Below, piece after piece: positions 1 to 8,106 of a stretch of DNA of 32,773 bases (within the stretch, counting starts at the first letter, position 1; each line of letters begins with the position of its first letter). The position numbers and the translations under genes are program-made. The notes beneath the pieces were generated by a model that saw only the letters and a list, made by a program, of their open reading frames with translations, was not told where the DNA came from and did not search any database. Origin of the DNA: Bacteroidales bacterium UBA4912 (GTDB lineage Bacteria > Bacteroidota > Bacteroidia > Bacteroidales > Dysgonomonadaceae); the NCBI GenBank assembly GCA_002398875.1, contig DHCC01000095.1, forward strand, positions 4,915 through 37,687, read 5' to 3'.

Positions 1-47
1 GAAAGCAACGAAATAAGAAGGAAAAGGAAAGAAACAAAACACTTCAT
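1..47 (-). CDS. Partial exported protein, N-terminus only
   Basis: The gene starts at an ATG three bases after the stop of the upstream mini-protein and runs off the left edge of the window. Only 15 codons are visible: a Met-Lys start followed by a run of Phe, Leu, Val, Ile and Ser, which looks like the start of a signal peptide or membrane anchor. A good AGGAG ribosome binding site lies a few bases upstream (about 54-58), unusually clear for this lineage. It is probably the next member of the operon running from the flippase-like gene. The family cannot be judged from so little sequence. Confidence 0.5.
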   Translation of the reverse strand, partial: MKCFVSFLFLLISLL

Positions 48-50
48 TAA

Positions 51-257
51 TCACTCCTTTCCTGAAAATTTATCCCTTATTCTTTGCTTTCTTTTAAGTA
101 TAAAATAAAGCAAAACAGCTAATAGAAAGCTGCCCCCGAGAATAATCATATATTCCGCCCAATTACCTGATTCCCGATAATTAGGAAAAGCAATTACTGC
201 CATTACAATGATATAAATGATAAGCAGAGCGGGAAACAAAATATATCTTTTAGTCAT
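51..257 (-). CDS. Small two-helix membrane protein, unknown function
   Basis: This is a 68-residue protein with two predicted membrane helices (about residues 5-24 and 37-54). A short segment containing Asn-Tyr-Arg-Glu-Ser lies between them, and a strongly basic/charged tail (Lys-Arg-Lys-Gln-Arg) would favour a cytoplasmic C-terminus. It sits 4 bases downstream of the flavodoxin gene and 3 bases upstream of an exported-protein start, so it is very likely translated as part of the operon. I do not recognise a named family. It could be an accessory subunit of a membrane complex or an orphan small membrane protein; the sequence does not decide. Confidence 0.6.
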   Translation of the reverse strand: MTKRYILFPALLIIYIIVMAVIAFPNYRESGNWAEYMIILGGSFLLAVLLYFILKRKQRIRDKFSGKE

Positions 258-261
258 GTTA

Positions 262-750
262 TCAGGAGTTTGTTATTTTTTGTGCAAATAGATCAATTTT
301 ATCACTTGACAACTGTACAACAAGGCTCTCCTGTTCTATCATTTGCTTGGCGATAATTCTTTCCCAGTAATTAAGCTTTAGCTCATTAATCTCTCCGCCA
401 AAATAATCGCGCACAACTGCTTTTTCATTAAGTGCCCGGGGGTAGGCATCATCAAGCTGCTTCTGTGCTTTCTCACCTGTGTAGATACAATTGATGAACA
501 AACCAATTTTTTTACTGATTAACATTTCAAGATTGCTATCACAAAAGTCTGATATTACTGTCTGAATTTTCCCTGAATGGATAGACCCCCCTATGACAAT
601 TGAATCATAAGTAGAAAGATCTGGAATAATATCACGTTTGTTAAGATCGCAAATATCTACTTTACCATCAATTAATCTAAATAGTTCCCGTGCACATTTC
701 TCCACTGTACCGTGATCTGAAGCAAAAACGATAAGTGTATTGTCCATCAT
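262..750 (-). CDS. Flavodoxin-domain protein (HemG-like)
   Basis: A 162-residue flavodoxin-fold protein. The N-terminus has the beta-strand plus phosphate-loop pattern (LIVFASDHGTVEKCA, about residues 6-20) expected to bind FMN phosphate. Later segments Ile-Val-Ile-Gly-Gly-Ser-Ile-His-Ser-Gly (about 51-60) and Phe-Ile-Asn-Cys-Ile-Tyr-Thr-Gly match the isoalloxazine-binding loops of the flavodoxin/HemG (protoporphyrinogen oxidase-like) group. The length fits that group. It probably acts in the cytoplasm as an FMN-dependent electron carrier or oxidoreductase. It lies 2 bases after pepD, with two tandem start codons (750 or 747). No haem biosynthesis gene is nearby, so a HemG role is not supported by context. 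Confidence 0.75.
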   Translation of the reverse strand: MMDNTLIVFASDHGTVEKCARELFRLIDGKVDICDLNKRDIIPDLSTYDSIVIGGSIHSGKIQTVISDFCDSNLEMLISKKIGLFINCIYTGEKAQKQLDDAYPRALNEKAVVRDYFGGEINELKLNYWERIIAKQMIEQESLVVQLSSDKIDLFAQKITNS

Positions 751-752
751 TA

Positions 753-2216
753 TTATTTCAAGTTCTCCAATATTTCAAGCAAATATTCGTACGATTTTCC
801 TACCGATTTAATATCAACAGATTCATCAGGGGAATGCGCACCTGTGATAGAAGGGCCGAAAGATACAATGTCTAGTTTCTGTTCAACGTTAGATTGTATG
901 ATTCCGCATTCCAGTCCTGCATGGATAACAATTATTTCCGGTTTCTCATCATACTCCTCAATATAAATTCTCTCCATTAGCCTCAACAGCTCCGAATTAG
1001 CATTGGGCTGCCATCCCGGATAATCTCCTCCAAATTCTACTTTTGCTCCTGCCAGCTGGAAAAGACTTTCGAGAGATGAACAGATCCAGTCTTTACGGCT
1101 TTCTGAAGAGCTTCTGACCAACAACTTCACCTCAATTCCATCTGTTGATGATTTAACTAAAGCAAGATTCAACGAGCTTTCCACCACTCCGGGGAAGTCT
1201 GCAAGATAACTTATAACACCATTTGGAGAAGCTTCAACTGCATTGATAAGGTCATCCTGAATTTCAACCGGCAGCAGAGATTCGGGTAAGTCGGTTTTCT
1301 CTGCTTTCAAGGAAATACCGTTTTCTATACCAGCAAAATCCTCTCTGAAGAGCTCCTCATATTCGTCAACCAAATCCAAGAGATCATCTTCAAGATGATT
1401 AGGTATTGTTAATACTACAAAAGATTCACGAGGTATTGCATTCCTTAACGAACCTCCATCAATACTTGCAAGGCGTGCTTCATATTCTCTGACTACCTCT
1501 TTCAGGAAACGATTCATTAACTTATTAGCATTAGCATGTCCTAAATGAATCTGTACTCCTGAATGTCCGCCTTTTAATCCTTTGAGGCTGATTTTATATG
1601 CAATATCTTCTTTATCTATATCAGTATCCGGTTTAAACCTGAATGATACATTTACATCACGTCCACCGGCACAACCTATACATAATTCACCATCTGCTTC
1701 TGTATCCAGATTAATCATTACAGAGCCGCTCAGAAACCCTTTTTCTAGTCCGTTAGCTCCATCCATTCCAACCTCCTCATCAACTGTAAACAGAGCCTCT
1801 AATGCAGGGTGTTTTAACATTTTATCTTCCAGAACAGCCATCATCATAGCACAACCAATGCCATTATCAGCACCAAGTGTGGTTGAACGTGCCTTTACCT
1901 GATCACCGTCTACATAAGCTTGTATAGGGTCTTTTGCAAAATCATGATCTACATCGGAGTTTTTTTGTGGCACCATATCGAGGTGTGACTGCAATATTAC
2001 CGTTTTAGCACCTTCATATCCTTTTGATGCAGGTTTTTTGATTAACACATTACCTACCTTATCCTGCTCAATTTCAAGATTTAGTTCTTCACCGAAATCC
2101 TTAACAAATTGCGTAACTGCCTTCATCTGACCTGTAGGACGTGGTATCCTGGTAAGTTCATAAAAATGTTTCCATACTCTGTTAGGATTCAAGCTTAATA
2201 TTTCTGTTGCAGACAT
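753..2216 (-). CDS. pepD: Aminoacyl-histidine dipeptidase (peptidase M20 family, PepD)
   Basis: A 487-residue M20-family metallopeptidase of the PepD (carnosinase/Xaa-His dipeptidase) type. It hydrolyses dipeptides and some tripeptides in the cytoplasm with two metal ions. Visible motifs are LQSHLDMVPQK (about 70-80, first metal ligand His), a metal-bridging segment LGADNGIGCAM (about 115-125), and DEEVGMDGA (about 146-154) with the catalytic Glu pair. A central dimerisation domain has the GLKGGHSGVQIH motif. The C-terminal GAHSPDESVDI segment supplies the last His ligand. The length is normal. It starts 18 bases after the flippase-like gene and is followed 2 bases later by the flavodoxin, so all are probably co-transcribed. 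Confidence 0.93.
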   Translation of the reverse strand: MSATEILSLNPNRVWKHFYELTRIPRPTGQMKAVTQFVKDFGEELNLEIEQDKVGNVLIKKPASKGYEGAKTVILQSHLDMVPQKNSDVDHDFAKDPIQAYVDGDQVKARSTTLGADNGIGCAMMMAVLEDKMLKHPALEALFTVDEEVGMDGANGLEKGFLSGSVMINLDTEADGELCIGCAGGRDVNVSFRFKPDTDIDKEDIAYKISLKGLKGGHSGVQIHLGHANANKLMNRFLKEVVREYEARLASIDGGSLRNAIPRESFVVLTIPNHLEDDLLDLVDEYEELFREDFAGIENGISLKAEKTDLPESLLPVEIQDDLINAVEASPNGVISYLADFPGVVESSLNLALVKSSTDGIEVKLLVRSSSESRKDWICSSLESLFQLAGAKVEFGGDYPGWQPNANSELLRLMERIYIEEYDEKPEIIVIHAGLECGIIQSNVEQKLDIVSFGPSITGAHSPDESVDIKSVGKSYEYLLEILENLK

Positions 2217-2234
2217 AACTTATTTATATTTAGT

Positions 2235-3251
2235 TTATTTTGATTCAGTAATTGGGACTTTTCCTGATTTGTTATCACGTTTCACAAATGACATAGCCAG
2301 AACACCAAAAAGTCCATATAATATTTGCCATACTGACTGGATGGCAAATACTGTTGCAGCAAATGCAAGTGCCTGACTTTCTGCGACACCCAGTATCACA
2401 AGAGAAGTGGATACCATAAAATGCCATGGACCTATTCCGCCTTGAACGGGAACCGAAATTCCAATATTTGTCATTGCAAAAACAATCAGACCAGCAAGCG
2501 GACCAAGGTCTTTTGTGAAATCGAATGCAAAAAAGCAAATGTAAAAGTACAAATAAAAACACAACCATAGAAGTATTGTGTAAATAATTATACGCTTCTT
2601 CTCTTGCATCAGGGATATAAGCTTTAAGTCGCGCTTCAAAATTCTTAAAATACTCCTGACCTTGATCATTATCGGTTCTTTCTTGAATACTGTAAGAAAC
2701 AAGATCACAATAAGGGTTATTAAAGCCAAAATAACATAAGTCCATACTGAAGAAAAGAGCCCTACTATGTTTTCTCCAAACTTTGGGTTCTTATCTAAAA
2801 ATGATATAAAAAAATCTATGTATAAGAAGATGCTGATAAATATTATTGCCAGTCCTGCAATAATGTCAGTGATCTTATCGACAAGGAATGTTTCGAAAGT
2901 TTTAGAAAATGGTATTTTATCGTATTTGCTGACTACTCCGCATCGCCAGAAATCACCTGCACGGGGTAGAACAAAATTTACGGCATAATTCCCCAGAGTA
3001 GAATATATTAAACTTGCTCTTGGAGGATTGTAGCCGAGCGAATTTACAAACAACTCCCACCTTAATCCTCTTAAAATATTACCAATAAGACCGAATATTA
3101 ATGATACTGCTATTATTCCGAAATTGGCTGACTCAACTATATTCCATAATTCTCCAAGATCGGAATTACGGTACATTGCCCAGATTATTACTAATCCAAG
3201 CATCAGCGATAATAAAGTCTTAAGTATATTTTTTGCTGATTCTGACTTCAT
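2235..3251 (-). CDS. Flippase-like membrane protein (UPF0104 / LPG synthase TM domain)
   Basis: A 338-residue polytopic inner-membrane protein with about eight predicted hydrophobic helices. It carries features of the UPF0104 / lysylphosphatidylglycerol synthase transmembrane family: an early LRGLRWELF segment, Pro-Arg-Ala-Gly-Asp-Phe-Trp-Arg, and a late GGIGPWHF motif. The family corresponds to the flippase half of MprF, but stand-alone members in Bacteroidetes have no settled substrate. The frame is open further upstream to 3365, but that extension would cover the promoter at 3343-3350, so the ATG at 3251 (Met-Lys-Ser-Glu) is preferred. It is the first gene of the unit continuing into pepD. 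A shadow frame (2275-2745) in the same region is not a gene. Confidence 0.85.
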   Translation of the reverse strand: MKSESAKNILKTLLSLMLGLVIIWAMYRNSDLGELWNIVESANFGIIAVSLIFGLIGNILRGLRWELFVNSLGYNPPRASLIYSTLGNYAVNFVLPRAGDFWRCGVVSKYDKIPFSKTFETFLVDKITDIIAGLAIIFISIFLYIDFFISFLDKNPKFGENIVGLFSSVWTYVILALITLIVILFLTVFKKEPIMIKVRSILRILKRDLKLISLMQEKKRIIIYTILLWLCFYLYFYICFFAFDFTKDLGPLAGLIVFAMTNIGISVPVQGGIGPWHFMVSTSLVILGVAESQALAFAATVFAIQSVWQILYGLFGVLAMSFVKRDNKSGKVPITESK

Positions 3252-3328
3252 ATTTCGGCAGAACAAGTGTAATAGAGCGTATCTTGTTTTTTTAGAACAG
3301 GTTTGCCCTGTTTTAAGTAATAAAATAT

Positions 3329-3350
3329 TACCTTTGCGGCGGCAAAGATA
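3329..3350. promoter_or_regulatory. Opposed overlapping promoters for ksgA (+) and flippase-like gene (-)
   Basis: On the plus strand TACCTTTG (3329-3336) matches the Bacteroidetes -7 element, with a possible TTTG -33 at 3302-3305 (23 bases between, a little long). On the minus strand TATCTTTG (complement of 3343-3350) also matches. The two boxes point towards each other and are six bases apart, within an inverted repeat CTTTGC/GCAAAG (3332-3337 and 3342-3347). Each predicted start falls inside or next to the other promoter. This supports ATG 3372 for ksgA and ATG 3251 for the flippase-like gene. Confidence 0.6.
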
Positions 3351-3371
3351 AGGAATAATCGGCATAATTCA

Positions 3372-4157
3372 ATGTTTCAGGTAAAAGCAAAAAAAAGCTT
3401 CGGACAGCATTTTCTCAAAGATAATGAGATTGCAAATCGAATAGCATCAACTCTGGATGGGTATCCAACACTACCGGTTCTGGAAGTTGGTGCAGGCACT
3501 GGTATGCTTACAAAACACCTTATTGAAAAAGAAAAAGACCTTACAGTTGTTGAAATTGATTACGAATCTATTGCTTACTTAAAAGAACATTTTCCTCAAC
3601 TAAAGGGAAGGATAGTTCAACATGATTTCCTGAAATTGGATCTAAGCAAAATTTATAATGGCAATTTTTGCATTATTGGTAATTACCCTTATAATATTTC
3701 ATCGCAAATTTTTTTTAAAGTACTTGATTACAAGGAGAACATTCCATGTGTTTCAGGTATGATTCAAAAGGAGGTTGCGGAACGCATGATCGCTTCACCG
3801 GGGAATAAAACATACGGGATACTTAGTGTACTACTTCAGGTTTGGTACGATATTGAGTATCTGTTCACAGTGAACGAACAAGCGTTTATCCCTCCGCCCA
3901 AGGTCAAATCGGCAGTTGTGAGACTTACTCGAAACAACCGAAAGCAACTCAACTGCAACGAGAAATTATTTAAAAAAGTAGTGAAGGCTAGTTTTAACCA
4001 GCGCAGAAAAATGATACGTAATTCCATTAAATCACTACTAACAGAAGACAGCTCACTACCCGATGATCCAATTATGACTAAAAGACCTGAACAGTTGTCA
4101 ATTGAGCAGTTTGAGCAACTAACCAATCTTTTGGAACCTTTGGTAAGCAAGGCCTAA
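3372..4157 (+). CDS. rsmA: 16S rRNA dimethyladenosine transferase
   Basis: A 261-residue KsgA/RsmA methyltransferase that uses S-adenosylmethionine to dimethylate two adjacent adenines near the 3' end of 16S rRNA late in 30S assembly. The N-terminus has the family signature FGQHFLKD (10-17). SAM-binding motif I is EVGAGTG (38-44), an acidic Glu61-Ile-Asp63 follows as motif II, and the catalytic motif IV is NYPYN (104-108). The C-terminal part has FNQRRKMIRNS, the basic rRNA-binding segment. Length is normal. The 5' leader from the predicted promoter is about 30 bases. corA follows 51 bases later with no clear promoter or terminator between, so co-transcription is possible. Confidence 0.96.
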   Translation: MFQVKAKKSFGQHFLKDNEIANRIASTLDGYPTLPVLEVGAGTGMLTKHLIEKEKDLTVVEIDYESIAYLKEHFPQLKGRIVQHDFLKLDLSKIYNGNFCIIGNYPYNISSQIFFKVLDYKENIPCVSGMIQKEVAERMIASPGNKTYGILSVLLQVWYDIEYLFTVNEQAFIPPPKVKSAVVRLTRNNRKQLNCNEKLFKKVVKASFNQRRKMIRNSIKSLLTEDSSLPDDPIMTKRPEQLSIEQFEQLTNLLEPLVSKA

Positions 4158-4208
4158 CAGGTAGAGGGATAAATTCATTTTTGAGAACACGATTTAAAAT
4201 AATAGATC

Positions 4209-5153
4209 ATGGCGGATATAAAATTATTCTATCATAAAGACGGTATCGTGAGATTAAGCCGCAGCCTGGATTTCCTGAAATCAAACCCCATACAAAATTT
4301 TTTGTGGATAGACCTTATGGATGTTGACGAGGAAGTTGAAAACGAACTTGAAGATTTTCTTAAGATATATATTCAGGAAGAGGAGGAAATGATCGAGATC
4401 GAGATGTCTTCACGATACATAGAAACCACTGACACACTAGTGGTTAACTCCAACTTTCTATTATCTAATTTCGAAACTGATCCTGTATCGTTTATTCTGA
4501 AAAATAATATACTTGTCACTGTTCGTAGTGAGGAGCTGATATCTTTTCACGAAACAGTAAAAAAAATATCTGCCAATCCAAAAAACTACCCTACCGGAGC
4601 TCACGTACTTGTAGCACTACTTGAAACACGAGTCGACTTTGATGCTGACATGATTGAGAATATGACTCAGAAAGTCACACAATTGAGTAATTCTATTTCA
4701 TTAAGGGAGGCTGATGAGGAGCTACTTTCTGAAATCAAGAACCTTCAGGAAAAGACCATGCTACTTCGCGAAAATATAATTGATAAGCAACGAGTTGTGT
4801 CAAGTATGTTAAGAAGCGAATTTATATCTTCGGAACTACAACCTAAGCTCACAATCATTATAAAGGACATAAACTCACTCATTGAACACATAAAGTTCAG
4901 TTTCGACCGTCTTGATTATCTGCAGGACGCATTCTTGGGTTATGTTAATATTGAACAGAATAAGATTATCAAAATATTTACGATAGTATCTGTTATTTTT
5001 ATGCCTCCAACACTTATAGCAAGCATTTACGGTATGAACTTCGATTTTATGCCTGAACTAGACAAAAAATGGGGCTATCCGGGTGCCTTGATTCTGATGG
5101 TGCTCTCTTCACTTCTTATTCTGCTAATTTTCAGGAAGAAAAAATGGTTATAA
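4209..5153 (+). CDS. corA: Magnesium/cobalt transporter CorA
   Basis: A 314-residue CorA-family divalent cation channel. It has a long, acidic, mostly helical cytoplasmic N-terminal domain with an alpha-helical stalk (about 140-245). Two C-terminal membrane helices follow, with the diagnostic Tyr-Gly-Met-Asn pore motif (Gly275-Asn277) at the end of the first and a basic tail (RKKKWL) after the second. The periplasmic loop after GMN contains FMPELDKKWG, as in typical CorA. It is a pentameric inner-membrane transporter for Mg2+ (also Co2+/Ni2+ in some members). A second Mg2+ transporter, mgtE, is encoded at 28245-29585. Confidence 0.95.
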   Translation: MADIKLFYHKDGIVRLSRSLDFLKSNPIQNFLWIDLMDVDEEVENELEDFLKIYIQEEEEMIEIEMSSRYIETTDTLVVNSNFLLSNFETDPVSFILKNNILVTVRSEELISFHETVKKISANPKNYPTGAHVLVALLETRVDFDADMIENMTQKVTQLSNSISLREADEELLSEIKNLQEKTMLLRENIIDKQRVVSSMLRSEFISSELQPKLTIIIKDINSLIEHIKFSFDRLDYLQDAFLGYVNIEQNKIIKIFTIVSVIFMPPTLIASIYGMNFDFMPELDKKWGYPGALILMVLSSLLILLIFRKKKWL

Positions 5154-5214
5154 ATTCAATCTTCTTTTAATAAAATATGAAAGAGCTGTTCTTTGAAATA
5201 TAATAGCTCTGGAT

Positions 5215-6093
5215 TTATTCCAGCATATAGTTCATGACCGGCGTTTTTTCAGGAAAAAGTGTATTTACGGGAGCTGCTTTTTCTGAAGTATGATATCCCA
5301 TAATTGCTTGAGTAAAATCTCTTATATCAAATTCTAAAAGAGGTTGGATAATTATTGAGGAGTCTTTTGAAATAATACTTTGATTTACTGTAAAACGGCT
5401 ATCGTTGTTTTTAAGTATTTCATCTTTTAACGATACAGTAAACGCTTTATCGCAATACATTGCGGCAAATAAATCTAACAAAAGTTCTGAGTTGATTATA
5501 CGAGCCATCCCCCTGAGATTTTTTTTGGGTGGATAATTAAAAAGAGCAGCCTCTTCAGCAATAGCCTGGAAATCTTGAAATGATTTTTGAACTGCCATAT
5601 CCTTGTTCCTGAAAAGTGAGTCGAATTCTTTATAAGCATTGTAAAGATCAACCTGATTATCATCAATAATCTTTTTCAAAGGTGGCAGCTGCTCTGTTCC
5701 GCTATCAAATGCTAACGCAAACCCGAATTTAGTGTAAAAGCTCAACAGCCAATCCTCCTGAGGCACCAGAATAACCAGAGGTATGCCCCTTTCTATTGCA
5801 ACTTCAAAACTTTTCAACAAAAGCTCACGTGCATAACCTTTTCCTCTGTATTCCGGGAGGGTACAAACACCCGACAGATATTGAACAGGTATTACTTCTC
5901 CACAGAAAGTAAACTTATAGGAGAGCATCTGAAGAGACGAAACGGCTTTGTCGTCTTCAATATATATAAGAGTGTTTTCGTTGCGGTATTTATACTTGAA
6001 ATATAATTGCATGTAATCATCAGAATCGCCAAAGACAGTTTTCCACATGTCCCAAACTTGCTGTTCTGTTGTATCTCCCGCAAACTGAATCAT
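5215..6093 (-). CDS. GNAT family acyltransferase
   Basis: A 292-residue protein with an N-terminal GNAT domain. The acetyl-CoA pyrophosphate loop is seen as EYRGKGYAREL (81-91), preceded by the beta-strand LSGVCTLP and followed by a typical LVPQEDWLLSFYTKFGF segment. The C-terminal half resembles the sterol-carrier-like second half of Eis-type GNAT proteins, but that is weak. The substrate is unknown. It is the last gene of a minus-strand unit (trpS, DUF2156, this gene) with a 76-base gap upstream and no recognisable -7 element in that gap. The pairing with a DUF2156 protein suggests a shared pathway. Confidence 0.85.
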   Translation of the reverse strand: MIQFAGDTTEQQVWDMWKTVFGDSDDYMQLYFKYKYRNENTLIYIEDDKAVSSLQMLSYKFTFCGEVIPVQYLSGVCTLPEYRGKGYARELLLKSFEVAIERGIPLVILVPQEDWLLSFYTKFGFALAFDSGTEQLPPLKKIIDDNQVDLYNAYKEFDSLFRNKDMAVQKSFQDFQAIAEEAALFNYPPKKNLRGMARIINSELLLDLFAAMYCDKAFTVSLKDEILKNNDSRFTVNQSIISKDSSIIIQPLLEFDIRDFTQAIMGYHTSEKAAPVNTLFPEKTPVMNYMLE

Positions 6094-6169
6094 TTAATTA
6101 ATCAAATTATACTTGTTTAAATTTCACTGTGATACTTTGATTACCTGCACCTTTACATAATCCTGCTGA

Positions 6170-7066
6170 TTATTTAAATCTTGCGTTGTACTTTTCCAGC
6201 AGAATATCAGGCTGATAAGAGAGTTTAGCCTTTCGTAAGTTCTCAACTCCCATATCCTCTTCACGGTTAATATACTTAAAATCAGCAGCTTCATTTAGCA
6301 CAAACTGCTGATTCATGATTGTATATGCACCATGTATTGATGTAAACGCTTTTTCTACATGCACAACTACAGTGTCTTTTGTAAGAATCTCTCCAATGGA
6401 GAAAGCAGCTATTTCATTATTTACACAAATAAGCCCCCCTTTAAGATTCAGAAACTCAAAATTTTCCAGCATGATTGTAGTAGCGAAATCGTCATAAGCA
6501 AGTGAGGGATCTCTGTCTGCAGTGTTGATCTCCATCCATTTGTCAAGCATACCCTTGCACTCTTTCACAAGTTCAGGATTCCCGGTAAGAGTTTTGTACT
6601 GCCACTTATTCTCACGCTTAAACCTGTTGATGTGGTTACGCTTGCTTTGAAGCTTCTTACCTTTTAAGTCAATTAATTTCTCTGAGGTATATATATAATC
6701 AGATACGCTTCTGTTAAGCTTGTAGTTAAATGTTTCCGGCATGGCCTTCTCAATCTCATCAATCATTTCTTGTGTGATACCCCGGATCTGAAAAACAGAA
6801 TCAAACTGCTTATGATCTTCTATGATGATCTCTATACCTTTTTTAATATCACCTACACCGATAGGTTTAAGATAAGATACTCTTCCACTGTTATCTTTAA
6901 ACCTGATAAAAAGCCAGTCGTTGTCTGTGGCAAATTGTGTATCAAACTTTTTACCCCAAGCATAAAGATTTGTAAAGCAAAGATCTGATGCTCTATAATT
7001 TTGATTAATAAGGTACGAATTGATTATGTCTTTGTCTTCTAACTCTAATGATCTGAATGTTAGCAT
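6170..7066 (-). CDS. DUF2156 protein (phosphatidylglycerol lysyltransferase C-domain-like)
   Basis: A 298-residue protein of the DUF2156 family, the double-GNAT-fold domain that forms the catalytic C-terminal half of MprF-type aminoacyl-phospholipid synthases. The key region is the basic segment LQSKRNHINRFKREN (about 139-153), typical of the family. Later beta-strand segments around GGLICVNNEIAAFSIGE and the HVEKAF...GAYTIMNQQF region are also typical. There are no membrane helices, so it would be cytoplasmic or peripheral. In MprF proteins the domain transfers an amino acid from aminoacyl-tRNA to a lipid; for stand-alone members the acceptor is unknown. It follows trpS by 50 bases. Confidence 0.82.
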   Translation of the reverse strand: MLTFRSLELEDKDIINSYLINQNYRASDLCFTNLYAWGKKFDTQFATDNDWLFIRFKDNSGRVSYLKPIGVGDIKKGIEIIIEDHKQFDSVFQIRGITQEMIDEIEKAMPETFNYKLNRSVSDYIYTSEKLIDLKGKKLQSKRNHINRFKRENKWQYKTLTGNPELVKECKGMLDKWMEINTADRDPSLAYDDFATTIMLENFEFLNLKGGLICVNNEIAAFSIGEILTKDTVVVHVEKAFTSIHGAYTIMNQQFVLNEAADFKYINREEDMGVENLRKAKLSYQPDILLEKYNARFK

Positions 7067-7116
7067 AATTTCGGTTAATTCATTTACTTGTGTAATTTAT
7101 TGACAATAATTTTGAA

Positions 7117-8106
7117 TTAAAACTTTTTGAAACCTACTATTTCTCTTACATCAGCTATGGTTTTTGAGGCACTTTCTCTAGCCTTTTCGACTCCTTCAGA
7201 AGTGACTTTACGCAAATAATCATCATTGTTGTATATCTCGAGTATTCTTTCTCTTATTGGAGTAGTGACTTTAATTATATCTTCTGCCAACTGTTTCTTA
7301 AGGTCACCATATCTTATTTCACATTTATTCCATTGCTCTTCGTAGTGATTAACTACTTCTGGAGTAGAAACAACCTTTAAAATTGTAAACAGATTTTCAA
7401 TATAGTCAGGTTTTGCTGAGTTTGGTGAGGACGGTCCTGAATCAGTAAGTGCTTTTTTCACCTTTTTCTCTATCTCTTTAGGAGAATCGCTTAGATATAT
7501 AGCATTTCCTTCCGATTTACCCATCTTTCCACTGCCATCAAGTCCCGGTATTTTTACAAGCTCTTTTCCAAAATTGTAAGCAACAGGTTCTTTAAAGTAT
7601 TCCACACCATAGAAGTTATTGAAACGCCTTGCAAATTTGCGGGTCATTTCGAGATGCTGCTCCTGGTCTTTGCCAACAGGTACTTTATCAGCATTATGAA
7701 TAAGTATGTCCGCAGCCATGAGCGTTGGATAAGTAAGTAAACCGGCATTAACATTCTCCGGTTGCTTTCGTGCTTTTTCCTTAAAGGAAGCAGTCTTTGC
7801 CAATTCTCCCATATATGCGTGCATGTTAAGATAGAGATACAACTCTATGGTTTCACGCAAATCACTTTGTACATATATAACAGATTTTTCAGGATCAATA
7901 CCGGCTGCAAGATAATCAACAAGCACGTTTTTCACGTTTTGATGAAGTAGCTTAGGATCAGGGTGTGTAGTAAGTGAATGTATGTCTGCAATAAAAAAAT
8001 AACATTTGCTTTCATTCTGCATCTTTGTGAAGTTGAGCAGTGCACCAAAATAATTGCCCAGATGTAACTTACCCGTTGAGCGTATTCCACTTAAAACAAT
8101 ATCCAT
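7117..8106 (-). CDS. trpS: Tryptophanyl-tRNA synthetase
   Basis: A 329-residue class I aminoacyl-tRNA synthetase charging tRNA-Trp. The N-terminus has the HIGH-equivalent segment GKLHLGNY (12-19) in the family context SGIRSTGKLHLGNYFGAL. The KMSKS-equivalent is KMGKS, within LDGSGKMGKSEGNAIYLS (about residues 189-206). The specificity region contains TYPTLMAADIL and PVGKDQEQHLE. Length is normal. It is transcribed away from sdhC, from a TACCTTTG box (complement of 8135-8142) giving a leader of about 20 bases. It is the first gene of the unit that continues into the DUF2156 and GNAT genes. Confidence 0.96.
   Translation of the reverse strand: MDIVLSGIRSTGKLHLGNYFGALLNFTKMQNESKCYFFIADIHSLTTHPDPKLLHQNVKNVLVDYLAAGIDPEKSVIYVQSDLRETIELYLYLNMHAYMGELAKTASFKEKARKQPENVNAGLLTYPTLMAADILIHNADKVPVGKDQEQHLEMTRKFARRFNNFYGVEYFKEPVAYNFGKELVKIPGLDGSGKMGKSEGNAIYLSDSPKEIEKKVKKALTDSGPSSPNSAKPDYIENLFTILKVVSTPEVVNHYEEQWNKCEIRYGDLKKQLAEDIIKVTTPIRERILEIYNNDDYLRKVTSEGVEKARESASKTIADVREIVGFKKF

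Noticed and set aside
2275..2745. A 156-codon open frame overlapping the flippase-like gene on the same strand
   Set aside because: The translation is rich in Cys, Trp and Arg with no family pattern, while the overlapping frame is a clear membrane protein. It is a shadow frame.
3252..3365. An N-terminal extension of the flippase-like protein
   Set aside because: It would be read from DNA that carries its own -7 element, and the extension has no membrane-protein character. The ATG at 3251 is preferred.
5179..5210. Hairpin AGAGCT/AGCTCT between corA and the GNAT gene
   Set aside because: Only six pairs with a long loop and no T run. Not convincing as a terminator.
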